Positions 23,705 to 36,553 of a stretch of DNA of 64,000 nucleotides are shown piece by piece. The notes below the pieces were generated by a model. The model saw only the letters and a list, made by a program, of their open reading frames with translations, was not told the DNA's origin and did no database searches. The first letter of the stretch is position 1. Each line of letters opens with the position of its first letter. Both the position numbers and the translations under genes were made by a program. This DNA is from Xenopus tropicalis (taxonomy: Eukaryota > Chordata > Amphibia > Anura > Pipidae), in assembly GCF_000004195.4 (NCBI RefSeq), contig NC_030679.2, positions 146,322,243 to 146,386,242 on the forward strand. The letters are read 5' to 3'.

Positions 23705-25324
23705 TTGCACCCAGAAGAAGGCTCTCCCTTGTGCTTCAGTGATGGTGAGAAAGTCATTTCTCTTTTGGGTGTTCTATTTACCAGAAATACATTAAGGGTG
23801 AAAGAGCTCTGGAAAACAAACAAGGGTGAATGCCTTTCTACTGGCTTGATAATGTTAAAGATTTTTCTTGCAAAGCCAATTTTACATTACCCAAAACTAG
23901 GCCCTCTCTTGTGTTTTAATGATGGTAAGAAAGTGCTTTTTGTTTTGGGCATTGTATGTTTTGGACACTCCAACTTACTTTTTTGAGGCAAAATCACCTA
24001 TTTCTTCAGAAGTGCTGCAGACTGACCAATTTGAGATCACCCAAAACTGAGCCCTCTCTTGTGTTGTCTTGATGGTCAGAAAGTGCTTCCTGTTTTGGGT
24101 GTTATCGATTGGAAAGTTCAACCCTTGACATTTGCAGAAAAGGGATTCAAGATCTTTTTTAAACTGATTATGAAGCACCCAAAACGGGGCTCTCTCTTGT
24201 GCATGAATTATGGTGAGAAAGTGCTTTCTGTTTTGGGCGTTGTGGACATCAGATATACAACATGGTATTGAAGCTGCATGAAGGAGGCAAGGTAGCATTC
24301 CACCTGTTTTGTTAATGGTAACAAAGTGCTTTTTGATTTAGCCATTGGGTCATTTTTTTTTTTTTTTGATGGCTCCATCTGGATCTCCATTCTGGAGATA
24401 GAGTTAAGAAAAAAGCCCCAGTGTCTACAGAATGAAAAGGAAAAGTCACTATTTGTCCAATTTGATATCACCCAAAACTAAGCCCTCTCTTGTGTTCCCT
24501 TGATGGTCAGAAAGTGCTTCCTGTTTTGGGCGTTATCGATTGGAAAATTCAACTTTTGACGGTCGCAGACAAGGGATTCAAGATCTTTTTCAGAACGATT
24601 AAGTAGCACCCAAAACGGGGCTCTCTCTTGTGTATGAATTATGGTGAGAAAGTGCTTTCTGCTTTGGGCATTGTGGACATCAGATATACAGCATGGAATT
24701 GAATATTGGGAGATAGCTCTAGGAAAAGACCAGGAGGCCCACCACCTGTTTGACACATTACAGGCAGTTTTCTTCTTGCAAAGCCATTTTACATCACCCA
24801 AAACAAAGCCCTGTCTTGTGCTGCTTAATGGTAAGAAAGTGCTTTTGTTTTGGGCATTGTATTTATTGGAAATTCTACAAGCCTGGAAATGAAATTTTAT
24901 TTTAAGGTACCTTTCACTTTCTTTCTATCTAAAGTCATTACTTGTGTGAAACCAAAGAGTTTTCTTTGATTGCCAGTTTCTTCCCTGGACATCTCCATTG
25001 TTATTCACTTAATAGTCTGTCCCTCACCACACCCAGACTGATGGGCGCAAAACAATAGTGACTTAATGATATGCATGCCACTTGGCAGTTGATTGGCTAA
25101 TGGCCTTCTAGAGTCTACAGATATAAAGGCCAGCTAGTGGGAAAGCAAACCAAAGTCTCCAGCAGAAGACGCTCAGTGACCTCTGCTAGATGTTGCACGT
25201 GTGTTCCAACATTACTTTAATGGGTTTGGAGTCAAAGCTTCCAGGGCCTGGCAAAAAAAGTCCTCTGCAGAATTAAAAGACTCCTGGTGAAACAAGGAAT
25301 CAAGATTTCTTCATCCTGATTTAG
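23705..25324 (+). ncRNA. mir427: pri-mir-427 unit 16 (long)
   Basis: Poly-T of 15. Mature-like arms start at 23749, 23929, 24079, 24217, 24321 (e), 24510, 24648 and 24835. Stem-loop g is CTGCTTTGGGCA. TATA at 25122. Confidence 0.95.
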
Positions 25325-26940
25325 TTGCACCCAGAAGAAGGCTCTCCCTTGTGCTTCAGTGATGGTGAGAAAGTCATTTCTCTTTTGGGTGTTCTATTTA
25401 CCAGAAATACATTAAGGGTGAAAGAGCTCTGGAAAACAAACAAGGGTGAATGCCTTTCTACTGGCTTGATAATGTTAAAGATTTTTCTTGCAAAGCCAAT
25501 TTTACATTACCCAAAACTAGGCCCTCTCTTGTGTTTTAATGATGGTAAGAAAGTGCTTTTTGTTTTGGGCATTGTATGTTTTGGACACTCCAACTTACTT
25601 TTTTGAGGCAAAATCACCTATTTCTTCAGAAGTGCTGCAGACTGACCAATTTGAGATCACCCAAAACTGAGCCCTCTCTTGTGTTGTCTTGATGGTCAGA
25701 AAGTGCTTCCTGTTTTGGGTGTTATCGATTGGAAAGTTCAACCCTTGACATTTGCAGAAAAGGGATTCAAGATCTTTTTTAAACTGATTATGAAGCACCC
25801 AAAACGGGGCTCTCTCTTGTGCATGAATTATGGTGAGAAAGTGCTTTCTGTTTTGGGCGTTGTGGACATCAGATATACAACATGGTATTGAAGCTGCATG
25901 AAGGAGGCAAGGTAGCATTCCACCTGTTTTGTTAATGGTAACAAAGTGCTTTTTGATTTAGCCATTGGGTCATTTTTTTTTTTGATGGCTCCATCTGGAT
26001 CTCCATTCTGGAGATAGAGTTAAGAAAAAAGCCCCAGTGTCTACAGAATGAAAAGGAAAAGTCACTATTTGTCCAATTTGATATCACCCAAAACTAAGCC
26101 CTCTCTTGTGTTCCCTTGATGGTCAGAAAGTGCTTCCTGTTTTGGGCGTTATCGATTGGAAAATTCAACTTTTGACGGTCGCAGACAAGGGATTCAAGAT
26201 CTTTTTCAGAACGATTAAGTAGCACCCAAAACGGGGCTCTCTCTTGTGTATGAATTATGGTGAGAAAGTGCTTTCTGCTTTGGGCGTTGTGGACATCAGA
26301 TATACAGCATGGAATTGAATATTGGGAGATAGCTCTAGGAAAAGACCAGGAGGCCCACCACCTGTTTGACACATTACAGGCAGTTTTCTTCTTGCAAAGC
26401 CATTTTACATCACCCAAAACAAAGCCCTGTCTTGTGCTGCTTAATGGTAAGAAAGTGCTTTTGTTTTGGGCATTGTATTTATTGGAAATTCTACAAGCCT
26501 GGAAATGAAATTTTATTTTAAGGTACCTTTCACTTTCTTTCTATCTAAAGTCATTACTTGTGTGAAACCAAAGAGTTTTCTTTGATTGCCAGTTTCTTCC
26601 CTGGACATCTCCATTGTTATTCACTTAATAGTCTGTCCCTCACCACACCCAGACTGATGGGCGCAAAACAATAGTGACTTAATGATATGCATGCCACTTG
26701 GCAGTTGATTGGCTAATGGCCTTCTAGAGTCTACAGATATAAAGGCCAGCTAGTGGGAAAGCAAACCAAAGTCTCCAGCAGAAGACGCTCAGTGACCTCT
26801 GCTAGATGTTGCACGTGTGTTCCAACATTACTTTAATGGGTTTGGAGTCAAAGCTTCCAGGGCCTGGCAAAAAAAGTCCTCTGCAGAATTAAAAGACTCC
26901 TGGTGAAACAAGGAATCAAGATTTCTTCATCCTGATTTAG
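25325..26940 (+). ncRNA. mir427: pri-mir-427 unit 17 (long)
   Basis: Poly-T of 11. Mature-like arms start at 25369, 25549, 25699, 25837, 25941 (e), 26126, 26264 and 26451. Stem-loop g is CTGCTTTGGGCG. TATA at 26738. Confidence 0.95.
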
Positions 26941-28561
26941 TTGCACCCAGAAGAAGGCTCTCCCTTGTGCTTCAGTGATGGTGAGAAAGTCATTTCTCTT
27001 TTGGGTGTTCTATTTACCAGAAATACATTAAGGGTGAAAGAGCTCTGGAAAACAAACAAGGGTGAATGCCTTTCTACTGGCTTGATAATGTTAAAGATTT
27101 TTCTTGCAAAGCCAATTTTACATTACCCAAAACTAGGCCCTCTCTTGTGTTTTAATGATGGTAAGAAAGTGCTTTTTGTTTTGGGCATTGTATGTTTTGG
27201 ACACTCCAACTTACTTTTTTGAGGCAAAATCACCTATTTCTTCAGAAGTGCTGCAGACTGACCAATTTGAGATCACCCAAAACTGAGCCCTCTCTTGTGT
27301 TGTCTTGATGGTCAGAAAGTGCTTCCTGTTTTGGGTGTTATCGATTGGAAAGTTCAACCCTTGACATTTGCAGAAAAGGGATTCAAGATCTTTTTTAAAC
27401 TGATTATGAAGCACCCAAAACGGGGCTCTCTCTTGTGCATGAATTATGGTGAGAAAGTGCTTTCTGTTTTGGGCGTTGTGGACATCAGATATACAACATG
27501 GTATTGAAGCTGCATGAAGGAGGCAAGGTAGCATTCCACCTGTTTTGTTAATGGTAACAAAGTGCTTTTTGATTTAGCCATTGGGTCATTTTTTTTTTTT
27601 TTTTGATGGCTCCATCTGGATCTCCATTCTGGAGATAGAGTTAAGAAAAAAGCCCCAGTGTCTACAGAATGAAAAGGAAAAGTCACTATTTGTCCAATTT
27701 GATATCACCCAAAACTAAGCCCTCTCTTGTGTTCCCTTGATGGTCAGAAAGTGCTTCCTGTTTTGGGCGTTATCGATTGGAAAATTCAACTTTTGACGGT
27801 CGCAGACAAGGGATTCAAGATCTTTTTCAGAACGATTAAGTAGCACCCAAAACGGGGCTCTCTCTTGTGTATGAATTATGGTGAGAAAGTGCTTTCTGCT
27901 TTGGGCATTGTGGACATCAGATATACAGCATGGAATTGAATATTGGGAGATAGCTCTAGGAAAAGACCAGGAGGCCCACCACCTGTTTGACACATTACAG
28001 GCAGTTTTCTTCTTGCAAAGCCATTTTACATCACCCAAAACAAAGCCCTGTCTTGTGCTGCTTAATGGTAAGAAAGTGCTTTTGTTTTGGGCATTGTATT
28101 TATTGGAAATTCTACAAGCCTGGAAATGAAATTTTATTTTAAGGTACCTTTCACTTTCTTTCTATCTAAAGTCATTACTTGTGTGAAACCAAAGAGTTTT
28201 CTTTGATTGCCAGTTTCTTCCCTGGACATCTCCATTGTTATTCACTTAATAGTCTGTCCCTCACCACACCCAGACTGATGGGCGCAAAACAATAGTGACT
28301 TAATGATATGCATGCCACTTGGCAGTTGATTGGCTAATGGCCTTCTAGAGTCTACAGATATAAAGGCCAGCTAGTGGGAAAGCAAACCAAAGTCTCCAGC
28401 AGAAGACGCTCAGTGACCTCTGCTAGATGTTGCACGTGTGTTCCAACATTACTTTAATGGGTTTGGAGTCAAAGCTTCCAGGGCCTGGCAAAAAAAGTCC
28501 TCTGCAGAATTAAAAGACTCCTGGTGAAACAAGGAATCAAGATTTCTTCATCCTGATTTAG
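26941..28561 (+). ncRNA. mir427: pri-mir-427 unit 18 (long)
   Basis: Poly-T of 16. Mature-like arms start at 26985, 27165, 27315, 27453, 27557 (e), 27747, 27885 and 28072. Stem-loop g is CTGCTTTGGGCA. TATA at 28359. Confidence 0.95.
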
Positions 28562-30183
28562 TTGCACCCAGAAGAAGGCTCTCCCTTGTGCTTCAGTGAT
28601 GGTGAGAAAGTCATTTCTCTTTTGGGTGTTCTATTTACCAGAAATACATTAAGGGTGAAAGAGCTCTGGAAAACAAACAAGGGTGAATGCCTTTCTACTG
28701 GCTTGATAATGTTAAAGATTTTTCTTGCAAAGCCAATTTTACATTACCCAAAACTAGGCCCTCTCTTGTGTTTTAATGATGGTAAGAAAGTGCTTTTTGT
28801 TTTGGGCATTGTATGTTTTGGACACTCCAACTTACTTTTTTGAGGCAAAATCACCTATTTCTTCAGAAGTGCTGCAGACTGACCAATTTGAGATCACCCA
28901 AAACTGAGCCCTCTCTTGTGTTGTCTTGATGGTCAGAAAGTGCTTCCTGTTTTGGGTGTTATCGATTGGAAAGTTCAACCCTTGACATTTGCAGAAAAGG
29001 GATTCAAGATCTTTTTTAAACTGATTATGAAGCACCCAAAACGGGGCTCTCTCTTGTGCATGAATTATGGTGAGAAAGTGCTTTCTGTTTTGGGCGTTGT
29101 GGACATCAGATATACAACATGGTATTGAAGCTGCATGAAGGAGGCAAGGTAGCATTCCACCTGTTTTGTTAATGGTAACAAAGTGCTTTTTGATTTAGCC
29201 ATTGGGTCATTTTTTTTTTTTTTTTTGATGGCTCCATCTGGATCTCCATTCTGGAGATAGAGTTAAGAAAAAAGCCCCAGTGTCTACAGAATGAAAAGGA
29301 AAAGTCACTATTTGTCCAATTTGATATCACCCAAAACTAAGCCCTCTCTTGTGTTCCCTTGATGGTCAGAAAGTGCTTCCTGTTTTGGGCGTTATCGATT
29401 GGAAAATTCAACTTTTGACGGTCGCAGACAAGGGATTCAAGATCTTTTTCAGAACGATTAAGTAGCACCCAAAACGGGGCTCTCTCTTGTGTATGAATTA
29501 TGGTGAGAAAGTGCTTTCTGCTTTGGGCATTGTGGACATCAGATATACAGCATGGAATTGAATATTGGGAGATAGCTCTAGGAAAAGACCAGGAGGCCCA
29601 CCACCTGTTTGACACATTACAGGCAGTTTTCTTCTTGCAAAGCCATTTTACATCACCCAAAACAAAGCCCTGTCTTGTGCTGCTTAATGGTAAGAAAGTG
29701 CTTTTGTTTTGGGCATTGTATTTATTGGAAATTCTACAAGCCTGGAAATGAAATTTTATTTTAAGGTACCTTTCACTTTCTTTCTATCTAAAGTCATTAC
29801 TTGTGTGAAACCAAAGAGTTTTCTTTGATTGCCAGTTTCTTCCCTGGACATCTCCATTGTTATTCACTTAATAGTCTGTCCCTCACCACACCCAGACTGA
29901 TGGGCGCAAAACAATAGTGACTTAATGATATGCATGCCACTTGGCAGTTGATTGGCTAATGGCCTTCTAGAGTCTACAGATATAAAGGCCAGCTAGTGGG
30001 AAAGCAAACCAAAGTCTCCAGCAGAAGACGCTCAGTGACCTCTGCTAGATGTTGCACGTGTGTTCCAACATTACTTTAATGGGTTTGGAGTCAAAGCTTC
30101 CAGGGCCTGGCAAAAAAAGTCCTCTGCAGAATTAAAAGACTCCTGGTGAAACAAGGAATCAAGATTTCTTCATCCTGATTTAG
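28562..30183 (+). ncRNA. mir427: pri-mir-427 unit 19 (long)
   Basis: Poly-T of 17, the longest. Mature-like arms start at 28606, 28786, 28936, 29074, 29178 (e), 29369, 29507 and 29694. Stem-loop g is CTGCTTTGGGCA. TATA at 29981. Last unit before the short-short-long region. Confidence 0.95.
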
Positions 30184-31372
30184 TTGCACCCAGAAGAAGG
30201 CTCTCCCTTGTGCTTCAGTGATGGTGAGAAAGTCATTTCTCTTTTGGGTGTTCTATTTACCAGAAATACATTAAGGGTGAAAGAGCTCTGGAAAACAAAC
30301 AAGGGTGAATGCCTTTCTACTGGCTTGATAATGTTAAAGATTTTTCTTGCAAAGCCAATTTTACATTACCCAAAACTAGGCCCTCTCTTGTGTTTTAATG
30401 ATGGTAAGAAAGTGCTTTTTGTTTTGGGCATTGTATGTTTTGGACACTCCAACTTACTTTTTTGAGGCAAAATCACCTATTTCTTCAGAAGTGCTGCAGA
30501 CTGACCAATTTGAGATCACCCAAAACTGAGCCCTCTCTTGTGTTGTCTTGATGGTCAGAAAGTGCTTCCTGTTTTGGGTGTTATCGATTGGAAAGTTCAA
30601 CCCTTGACATTTGCAGAAAAGGGATTCAAGATCTTTTTTAAACTGATTATGAAGCACCCAAAACGGGGCTCTCTCTTGTGCATGAATTATGGTGAGAAAG
30701 TGCTTTCTGTTTTGGGCGTTGTGGACATCAGATATACAGCATGGAATTGAATATTGGGAGATAGCTCTAGGAAAAGACCAGGAGGCCCACCACCTGTTTG
30801 ACACATTACAGGCAGTTTTCTTCTTGCAAAGCCATTTTACATCACCCAAAACAAAGCCCTGTCTTGTGCTGCTTAATGGTAAGAAAGTGCTTTTGTTTTG
30901 GGCATTGTATTTATTGGAAATTCTACAAGCCTGGAAATGAAATTTTATTTTAAGGTACCTTTCACTTTCTTTCTATCTAAAGTCATTACTTGTGTGAAAC
31001 CAAAGAGTTTTCTTTGATTGCCAGTTTCTTCCCTGGACATCTCCATTGTTATTCACTTAATAGTCTGTCCCTCACCACACCCAGACTGATGGGCGCAAAA
31101 CAATAGTGACTTAATGATATGCATGCCACTTGGCAGTTGATTGGCTAATGGCCTTCTAGAGTCTACAGATATAAAGGCCAGCTAGTGGGAAAGCAAACCA
31201 AAGTCTCCAGCAGAAGACGCTCAGTGACCTCTGCTAGATGTTGCACGTGTGTTCCAACATTACTTTAATGGGTTTGGAGTCAAAGCTTCCAGGGCCTGGC
31301 AAAAAAAGTCCTCTGCAGAATTAAAAGACTCCTGGTGAAACAAGGAATCAAGATTTCTTCATCCTGATTTAG
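30184..31372 (+). ncRNA. mir427: pri-mir-427 unit 20 (short, first of triplet 1)
   Basis: Short unit. Mature-like arms start at 30228, 30408, 30558, 30696 and 30883 (h). It opens the first copy of the 3.99 kb short-short-long higher-order repeat. TATA at 31170. Confidence 0.95.
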
Positions 31373-32561
31373 TTGCACCCAGAAGAAGGCTCTCCCTTGT
31401 GCTTCAGTGATGGTGAGAAAGTCATTTCTCTTTTGGGTGTTCTATTTACCAGAAATACATTAAGGGTGAAAGAGCTCTGGAAAACAAACAAGGGTGAATG
31501 CCTTTCTACTGGCTTGATAATGTTAAAGATTTTTCTTGCAAAGCCAATTTCACATTACCCAAAACTAGGCCCTCTCTTGTGTTTTAATGATGGTAAGAAA
31601 GTGCTTTTTGTTTTGGGCATTGTATGTTTTGGACACTCCAACTTACTTTTTTGAGGCAAAATCACCTATTTCTTCAGAAGTGCTGCAGACTGACCAATTT
31701 GAGATCACCCAAAACTGAGCCCTCTCTTGTGTTGTCTTGATGGTCAGAAAGTGCTTCCTGTTTTGGGTGTTATCGATTGGAAAGTTCAACCCTTGACATT
31801 TGCAGAAAAGGGATTCAAGATCTTTTTTAAACTGATTATGAAGCACCCAAAACGGGGCTCTCTCTTGTGCATGAATTATGGTGAGAAAGTGCTTTCTGTT
31901 TTGGGCGTTGTGGACATCAGATATACAGCATGGAATTGAATATTGGGAGATAGCTCTAGGAAAAGACCAGGAGGCCCACCACCTGTTTGACACATTACAG
32001 GCAGTTTTCTTCTTGCAAAGCCATTTTACATCACCCAAAACAAAGCCCTGTCTTGTGCTGCTTAATGGTAAGAAAGTGCTTTTGTTTTGGGCATTGTATT
32101 TATTGGAAATTCTACAAGCCTGGAAATGAAATTTTATTTTAAGGTACCTTTCACTTTCTTTCTATCTAAAGTCATTACTTGTGTGAAACCAAAGAGTTTT
32201 CTTTGATTGCCAGTTTCTTCCCTGGACATCTCCATTGTTATTCACTTAATAGTCTGTCCCTCACCACACCCAGACTGATGGGTGCAAAACAATAGTGACT
32301 TAATGATATGCATGCCACTTGGCAGTTGATTGGCTAATGGCCTTCTAGAGTCTACAGATATAAAGGCCAGCTAGTGGGAAAGCAAACCAAAGTCTCCAGC
32401 AGAAGACGCTCAGTGACCTCTGCTAGATGTTGCACGTGTGTTCCAACATTACTTTAATGGGTTTGGAGTCAAAGCTTCCAGGGCCTGGCAAAAAAAGTCC
32501 TCTGCAGAATTAAAAGACTCCTGGTGAAACAAGGAATCAAGATTTCTTCATCCTGATTTAG
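31373..32561 (+). ncRNA. mir427: pri-mir-427 unit 21 (short, second of triplet 1)
   Basis: Short unit marked by T-to-C in AATTTCACATTAC (31550) before stem-loop b and by GATGGGTGCAAAAC (32280) in the promoter block. Units 24 and 27 share both markers. Mature-like arms start at 31417, 31597, 31747, 31885 and 32072. TATA at 32359. Confidence 0.95.
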
Positions 32562-34175
32562 TTGCACCCAGAAGAAGGCTCTCCCTTGTGCTTCAGTGAT
32601 GGTGAGAAAGTCATTTCTCTTTTGGGTGTTCTATTTACCAGAAATACATTAAGGGTGAAAGAGCTCTGGAAAACAAACAAGGGTGAATGCCTTTCTACTG
32701 GCTTGATAATGTTAAAGATTTTTCTTGCAAAGCCAATTTTACATTACCCAAAACTAGGCCCTCTCTTGTGTTTTAATGATGGTAAGAAAGTGCTTTTTGT
32801 TTTGGGCATTGTATGTTTTGGACACTCCAACTTACTTTTTTGAGGCAAAATCACCTATTTCTTCAGAAGTGCTGCAGACTGACCAATTTGAGATCACCCA
32901 AAACTGAGCCCTCTCTTGTGTTGTCTTGATGGTCAGAAAGTGCTTCCTGTTTTGGGTGTTATCGATTGGAAAGTTCAACCCTTGACATTTGCAGAAAAGG
33001 GATTCAAGATCTTTTTTAAACTGATTATGAAGCACCCAAAACGGGGCTCTCTCTTGTGCATGAATTATGGTGAGAAAGTGCTTTCTGTTTTGGGCGTTGT
33101 GGACATCAGATATACAACATGGTATTGAAGCTGCATGAAGGAGGCAAGGTAGCATTCCACCTGTTTTGTTAATGGTAACAAAGTGCTTTTTGATTTAGCC
33201 ATTGGGTCATTTTTTTTTGATGGCTCCATCTGGATCTCCATTCTGGAGATAGAGTTAAGAAAAAAGTCCCAGTGTCTACAGAATGAAAAGGAAAAGTCAC
33301 TATTTGTCCAATTTGATATCACCCAAAACTAAGCCCTCTCTTGTGTTCCCTTGATGGTCAGAAAGTGCTTCCTGTTTTGGGCGTTATCGATTGGAAAATT
33401 CAACTTTTGACGGTCGCAGACAAGGGATTCAAGATCTTTTTCAGAACGATTAAGTAGCACCCAAAACGGGGCTCTCTCTTGTGTATGAATTATGGTGAGA
33501 AAGTGCTTTCTGTTTTGGGCGTTGTGGACATCAGATATACAGCATGGAATTGAATATTGGGAGATAGCTCTAGGAAAAGACCAGGAGGCCCACCACCTGT
33601 TTGACACATTACAGGCAGTTTTCTTCTTGCAAAGCCATTTTACATCACCCAAAACAAAGCCCTGTCTTGTGCTGCTTAATGGTAAGAAAGTGCTTTTGTT
33701 TTGGGCATTGTATTTATTGGAAATTCTACAAGCCTGGAAATGAAATTTTATTTTAAGGTACCTTTCACTTTCTTTCTATCTAAAGTCATTACTTGTGTGA
33801 AACCAAAGAGTTTTCTTTGATTGCCAGTTTCTTCCCTGGACATCTCCATTGTTATTCACTTAATAGTCTGTCCCTCACCACACCCAGACTGATGGGCGCA
33901 AAACAATAGTGACTTAATGATATGCATGCCACTTGGCAGTTGATTGGCTAATGGCCTTCTAGAGTCTACAGATATAAAGGCCAGCTAGTGGGAAAGCAAA
34001 CCAAAGTCTCCAGCAGAAGACGCTCAGTGACCTCTGCTAGATGTTGCACGTGTGTTCCAACATTACTTTAATGGGTTTGGAGTCAAAGCTTCTAGGGCCT
34101 GGCAAAAAAAGTCCTCTGCAGAATTAAAAGACTCCTGGTGAAACAAGGAATCAAGATTTCTTCATCCTGATTTAG
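32562..34175 (+). ncRNA. mir427: pri-mir-427 unit 22 (long, third of triplet 1)
   Basis: Poly-T of 9. It carries AAAGTCCCAGTG (33265) and GCTTCTAGGGCC (34089), markers shared with units 25 and 28. Mature-like arms start at 32606, 32786, 32936, 33074, 33178 (e), 33361, 33499 and 33686. Stem-loop g is CTGTTTTGGGCG. TATA at 33973. Confidence 0.95.
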
Positions 34176-35364
34176 TTGCACCCAGAAGAAGGCTCTCCCT
34201 TGTGCTTCAGTGATGGTGAGAAAGTCATTTCTCTTTTGGGTGTTCTATTTACCAGAAATACATTAAGGGTGAAAGAGCTCTGGAAAACAAACAAGGGTGA
34301 ATGCCTTTCTACTGGCTTGATAATGTTAAAGATTTTTCTTGCAAAGCCAATTTTACATTACCCAAAACTAGGCCCTCTCTTGTGTTTTAATGATGGTAAG
34401 AAAGTGCTTTTTGTTTTGGGCATTGTATGTTTTGGACACTCCAACTTACTTTTTTGAGGCAAAATCACCTATTTCTTCAGAAGTGCTGCAGACTGACCAA
34501 TTTGAGATCACCCAAAACTGAGCCCTCTCTTGTGTTGTCTTGATGGTCAGAAAGTGCTTCCTGTTTTGGGTGTTATCGATTGGAAAGTTCAACCCTTGAC
34601 ATTTGCAGAAAAGGGATTCAAGATCTTTTTTAAACTGATTATGAAGCACCCAAAACGGGGCTCTCTCTTGTGCATGAATTATGGTGAGAAAGTGCTTTCT
34701 GTTTTGGGCGTTGTGGACATCAGATATACAGCATGGAATTGAATATTGGGAGATAGCTCTAGGAAAAGACCAGGAGGCCCACCACCTGTTTGACACATTA
34801 CAGGCAGTTTTCTTCTTGCAAAGCCATTTTACATCACCCAAAACAAAGCCCTGTCTTGTGCTGCTTAATGGTAAGAAAGTGCTTTTGTTTTGGGCATTGT
34901 ATTTATTGGAAATTCTACAAGCCTGGAAATGAAATTTTATTTTAAGGTACCTTTCACTTTCTTTCTATCTAAAGTCATTACTTGTGTGAAACCAAAGAGT
35001 TTTCTTTGATTGCCAGTTTCTTCCCTGGACATCTCCATTGTTATTCACTTAATAGTCTGTCCCTCACCACACCCAGACTGATGGGCGCAAAACAATAGTG
35101 ACTTAATGATATGCATGCCACTTGGCAGTTGATTGGCTAATGGCCTTCTAGAGTCTACAGATATAAAGGCCAGCTAGTGGGAAAGCAAACCAAAGTCTCC
35201 AGCAGAAGACGCTCAGTGACCTCTGCTAGATGTTGCACGTGTGTTCCAACATTACTTTAATGGGTTTGGAGTCAAAGCTTCCAGGGCCTGGCAAAAAAAG
35301 TCCTCTGCAGAATTAAAAGACTCCTGGTGAAACAAGGAATCAAGATTTCTTCATCCTGATTTAG
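34176..35364 (+). ncRNA. mir427: pri-mir-427 unit 23 (short, first of triplet 2)
   Basis: Short unit equivalent to unit 20. Mature-like arms start at 34220, 34400, 34550, 34688 and 34875. TATA at 35162. Confidence 0.95.
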
Positions 35365-36553
35365 TTGCACCCAGAAGAAGGCTCTCCCTTGTGCTTCAGT
35401 GATGGTGAGAAAGTCATTTCTCTTTTGGGTGTTCTATTTACCAGAAATACATTAAGGGTGAAAGAGCTCTGGAAAACAAACAAGGGTGAATGCCTTTCTA
35501 CTGGCTTGATAATGTTAAAGATTTTTCTTGCAAAGCCAATTTCACATTACCCAAAACTAGGCCCTCTCTTGTGTTTTAATGATGGTAAGAAAGTGCTTTT
35601 TGTTTTGGGCATTGTATGTTTTGGACACTCCAACTTACTTTTTTGAGGCAAAATCACCTATTTCTTCAGAAGTGCTGCAGACTGACCAATTTGAGATCAC
35701 CCAAAACTGAGCCCTCTCTTGTGTTGTCTTGATGGTCAGAAAGTGCTTCCTGTTTTGGGTGTTATCGATTGGAAAGTTCAACCCTTGACATTTGCAGAAA
35801 AGGGATTCAAGATCTTTTTTAAACTGATTATGAAGCACCCAAAACGGGGCTCTCTCTTGTGCATGAATTATGGTGAGAAAGTGCTTTCTGTTTTGGGCGT
35901 TGTGGACATCAGATATACAGCATGGAATTGAATATTGGGAGATAGCTCTAGGAAAAGACCAGGAGGCCCACCACCTGTTTGACACATTACAGGCAGTTTT
36001 CTTCTTGCAAAGCCATTTTACATCACCCAAAACAAAGCCCTGTCTTGTGCTGCTTAATGGTAAGAAAGTGCTTTTGTTTTGGGCATTGTATTTATTGGAA
36101 ATTCTACAAGCCTGGAAATGAAATTTTATTTTAAGGTACCTTTCACTTTCTTTCTATCTAAAGTCATTACTTGTGTGAAACCAAAGAGTTTTCTTTGATT
36201 GCCAGTTTCTTCCCTGGACATCTCCATTGTTATTCACTTAATAGTCTGTCCCTCACCACACCCAGACTGATGGGTGCAAAACAATAGTGACTTAATGATA
36301 TGCATGCCACTTGGCAGTTGATTGGCTAATGGCCTTCTAGAGTCTACAGATATAAAGGCCAGCTAGTGGGAAAGCAAACCAAAGTCTCCAGCAGAAGACG
36401 CTCAGTGACCTCTGCTAGATGTTGCACGTGTGTTCCAACATTACTTTAATGGGTTTGGAGTCAAAGCTTCCAGGGCCTGGCAAAAAAAGTCCTCTGCAGA
36501 ATTAAAAGACTCCTGGTGAAACAAGGAATCAAGATTTCTTCATCCTGATTTAG
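35365..36553 (+). ncRNA. mir427: pri-mir-427 unit 24 (short, second of triplet 2)
   Basis: Carries the AATTTCACATTAC and GATGGGTGCAAAAC markers of unit 21. Mature-like arms start at 35409, 35589, 35739, 35877 and 36064. TATA at 36351. Confidence 0.95.
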
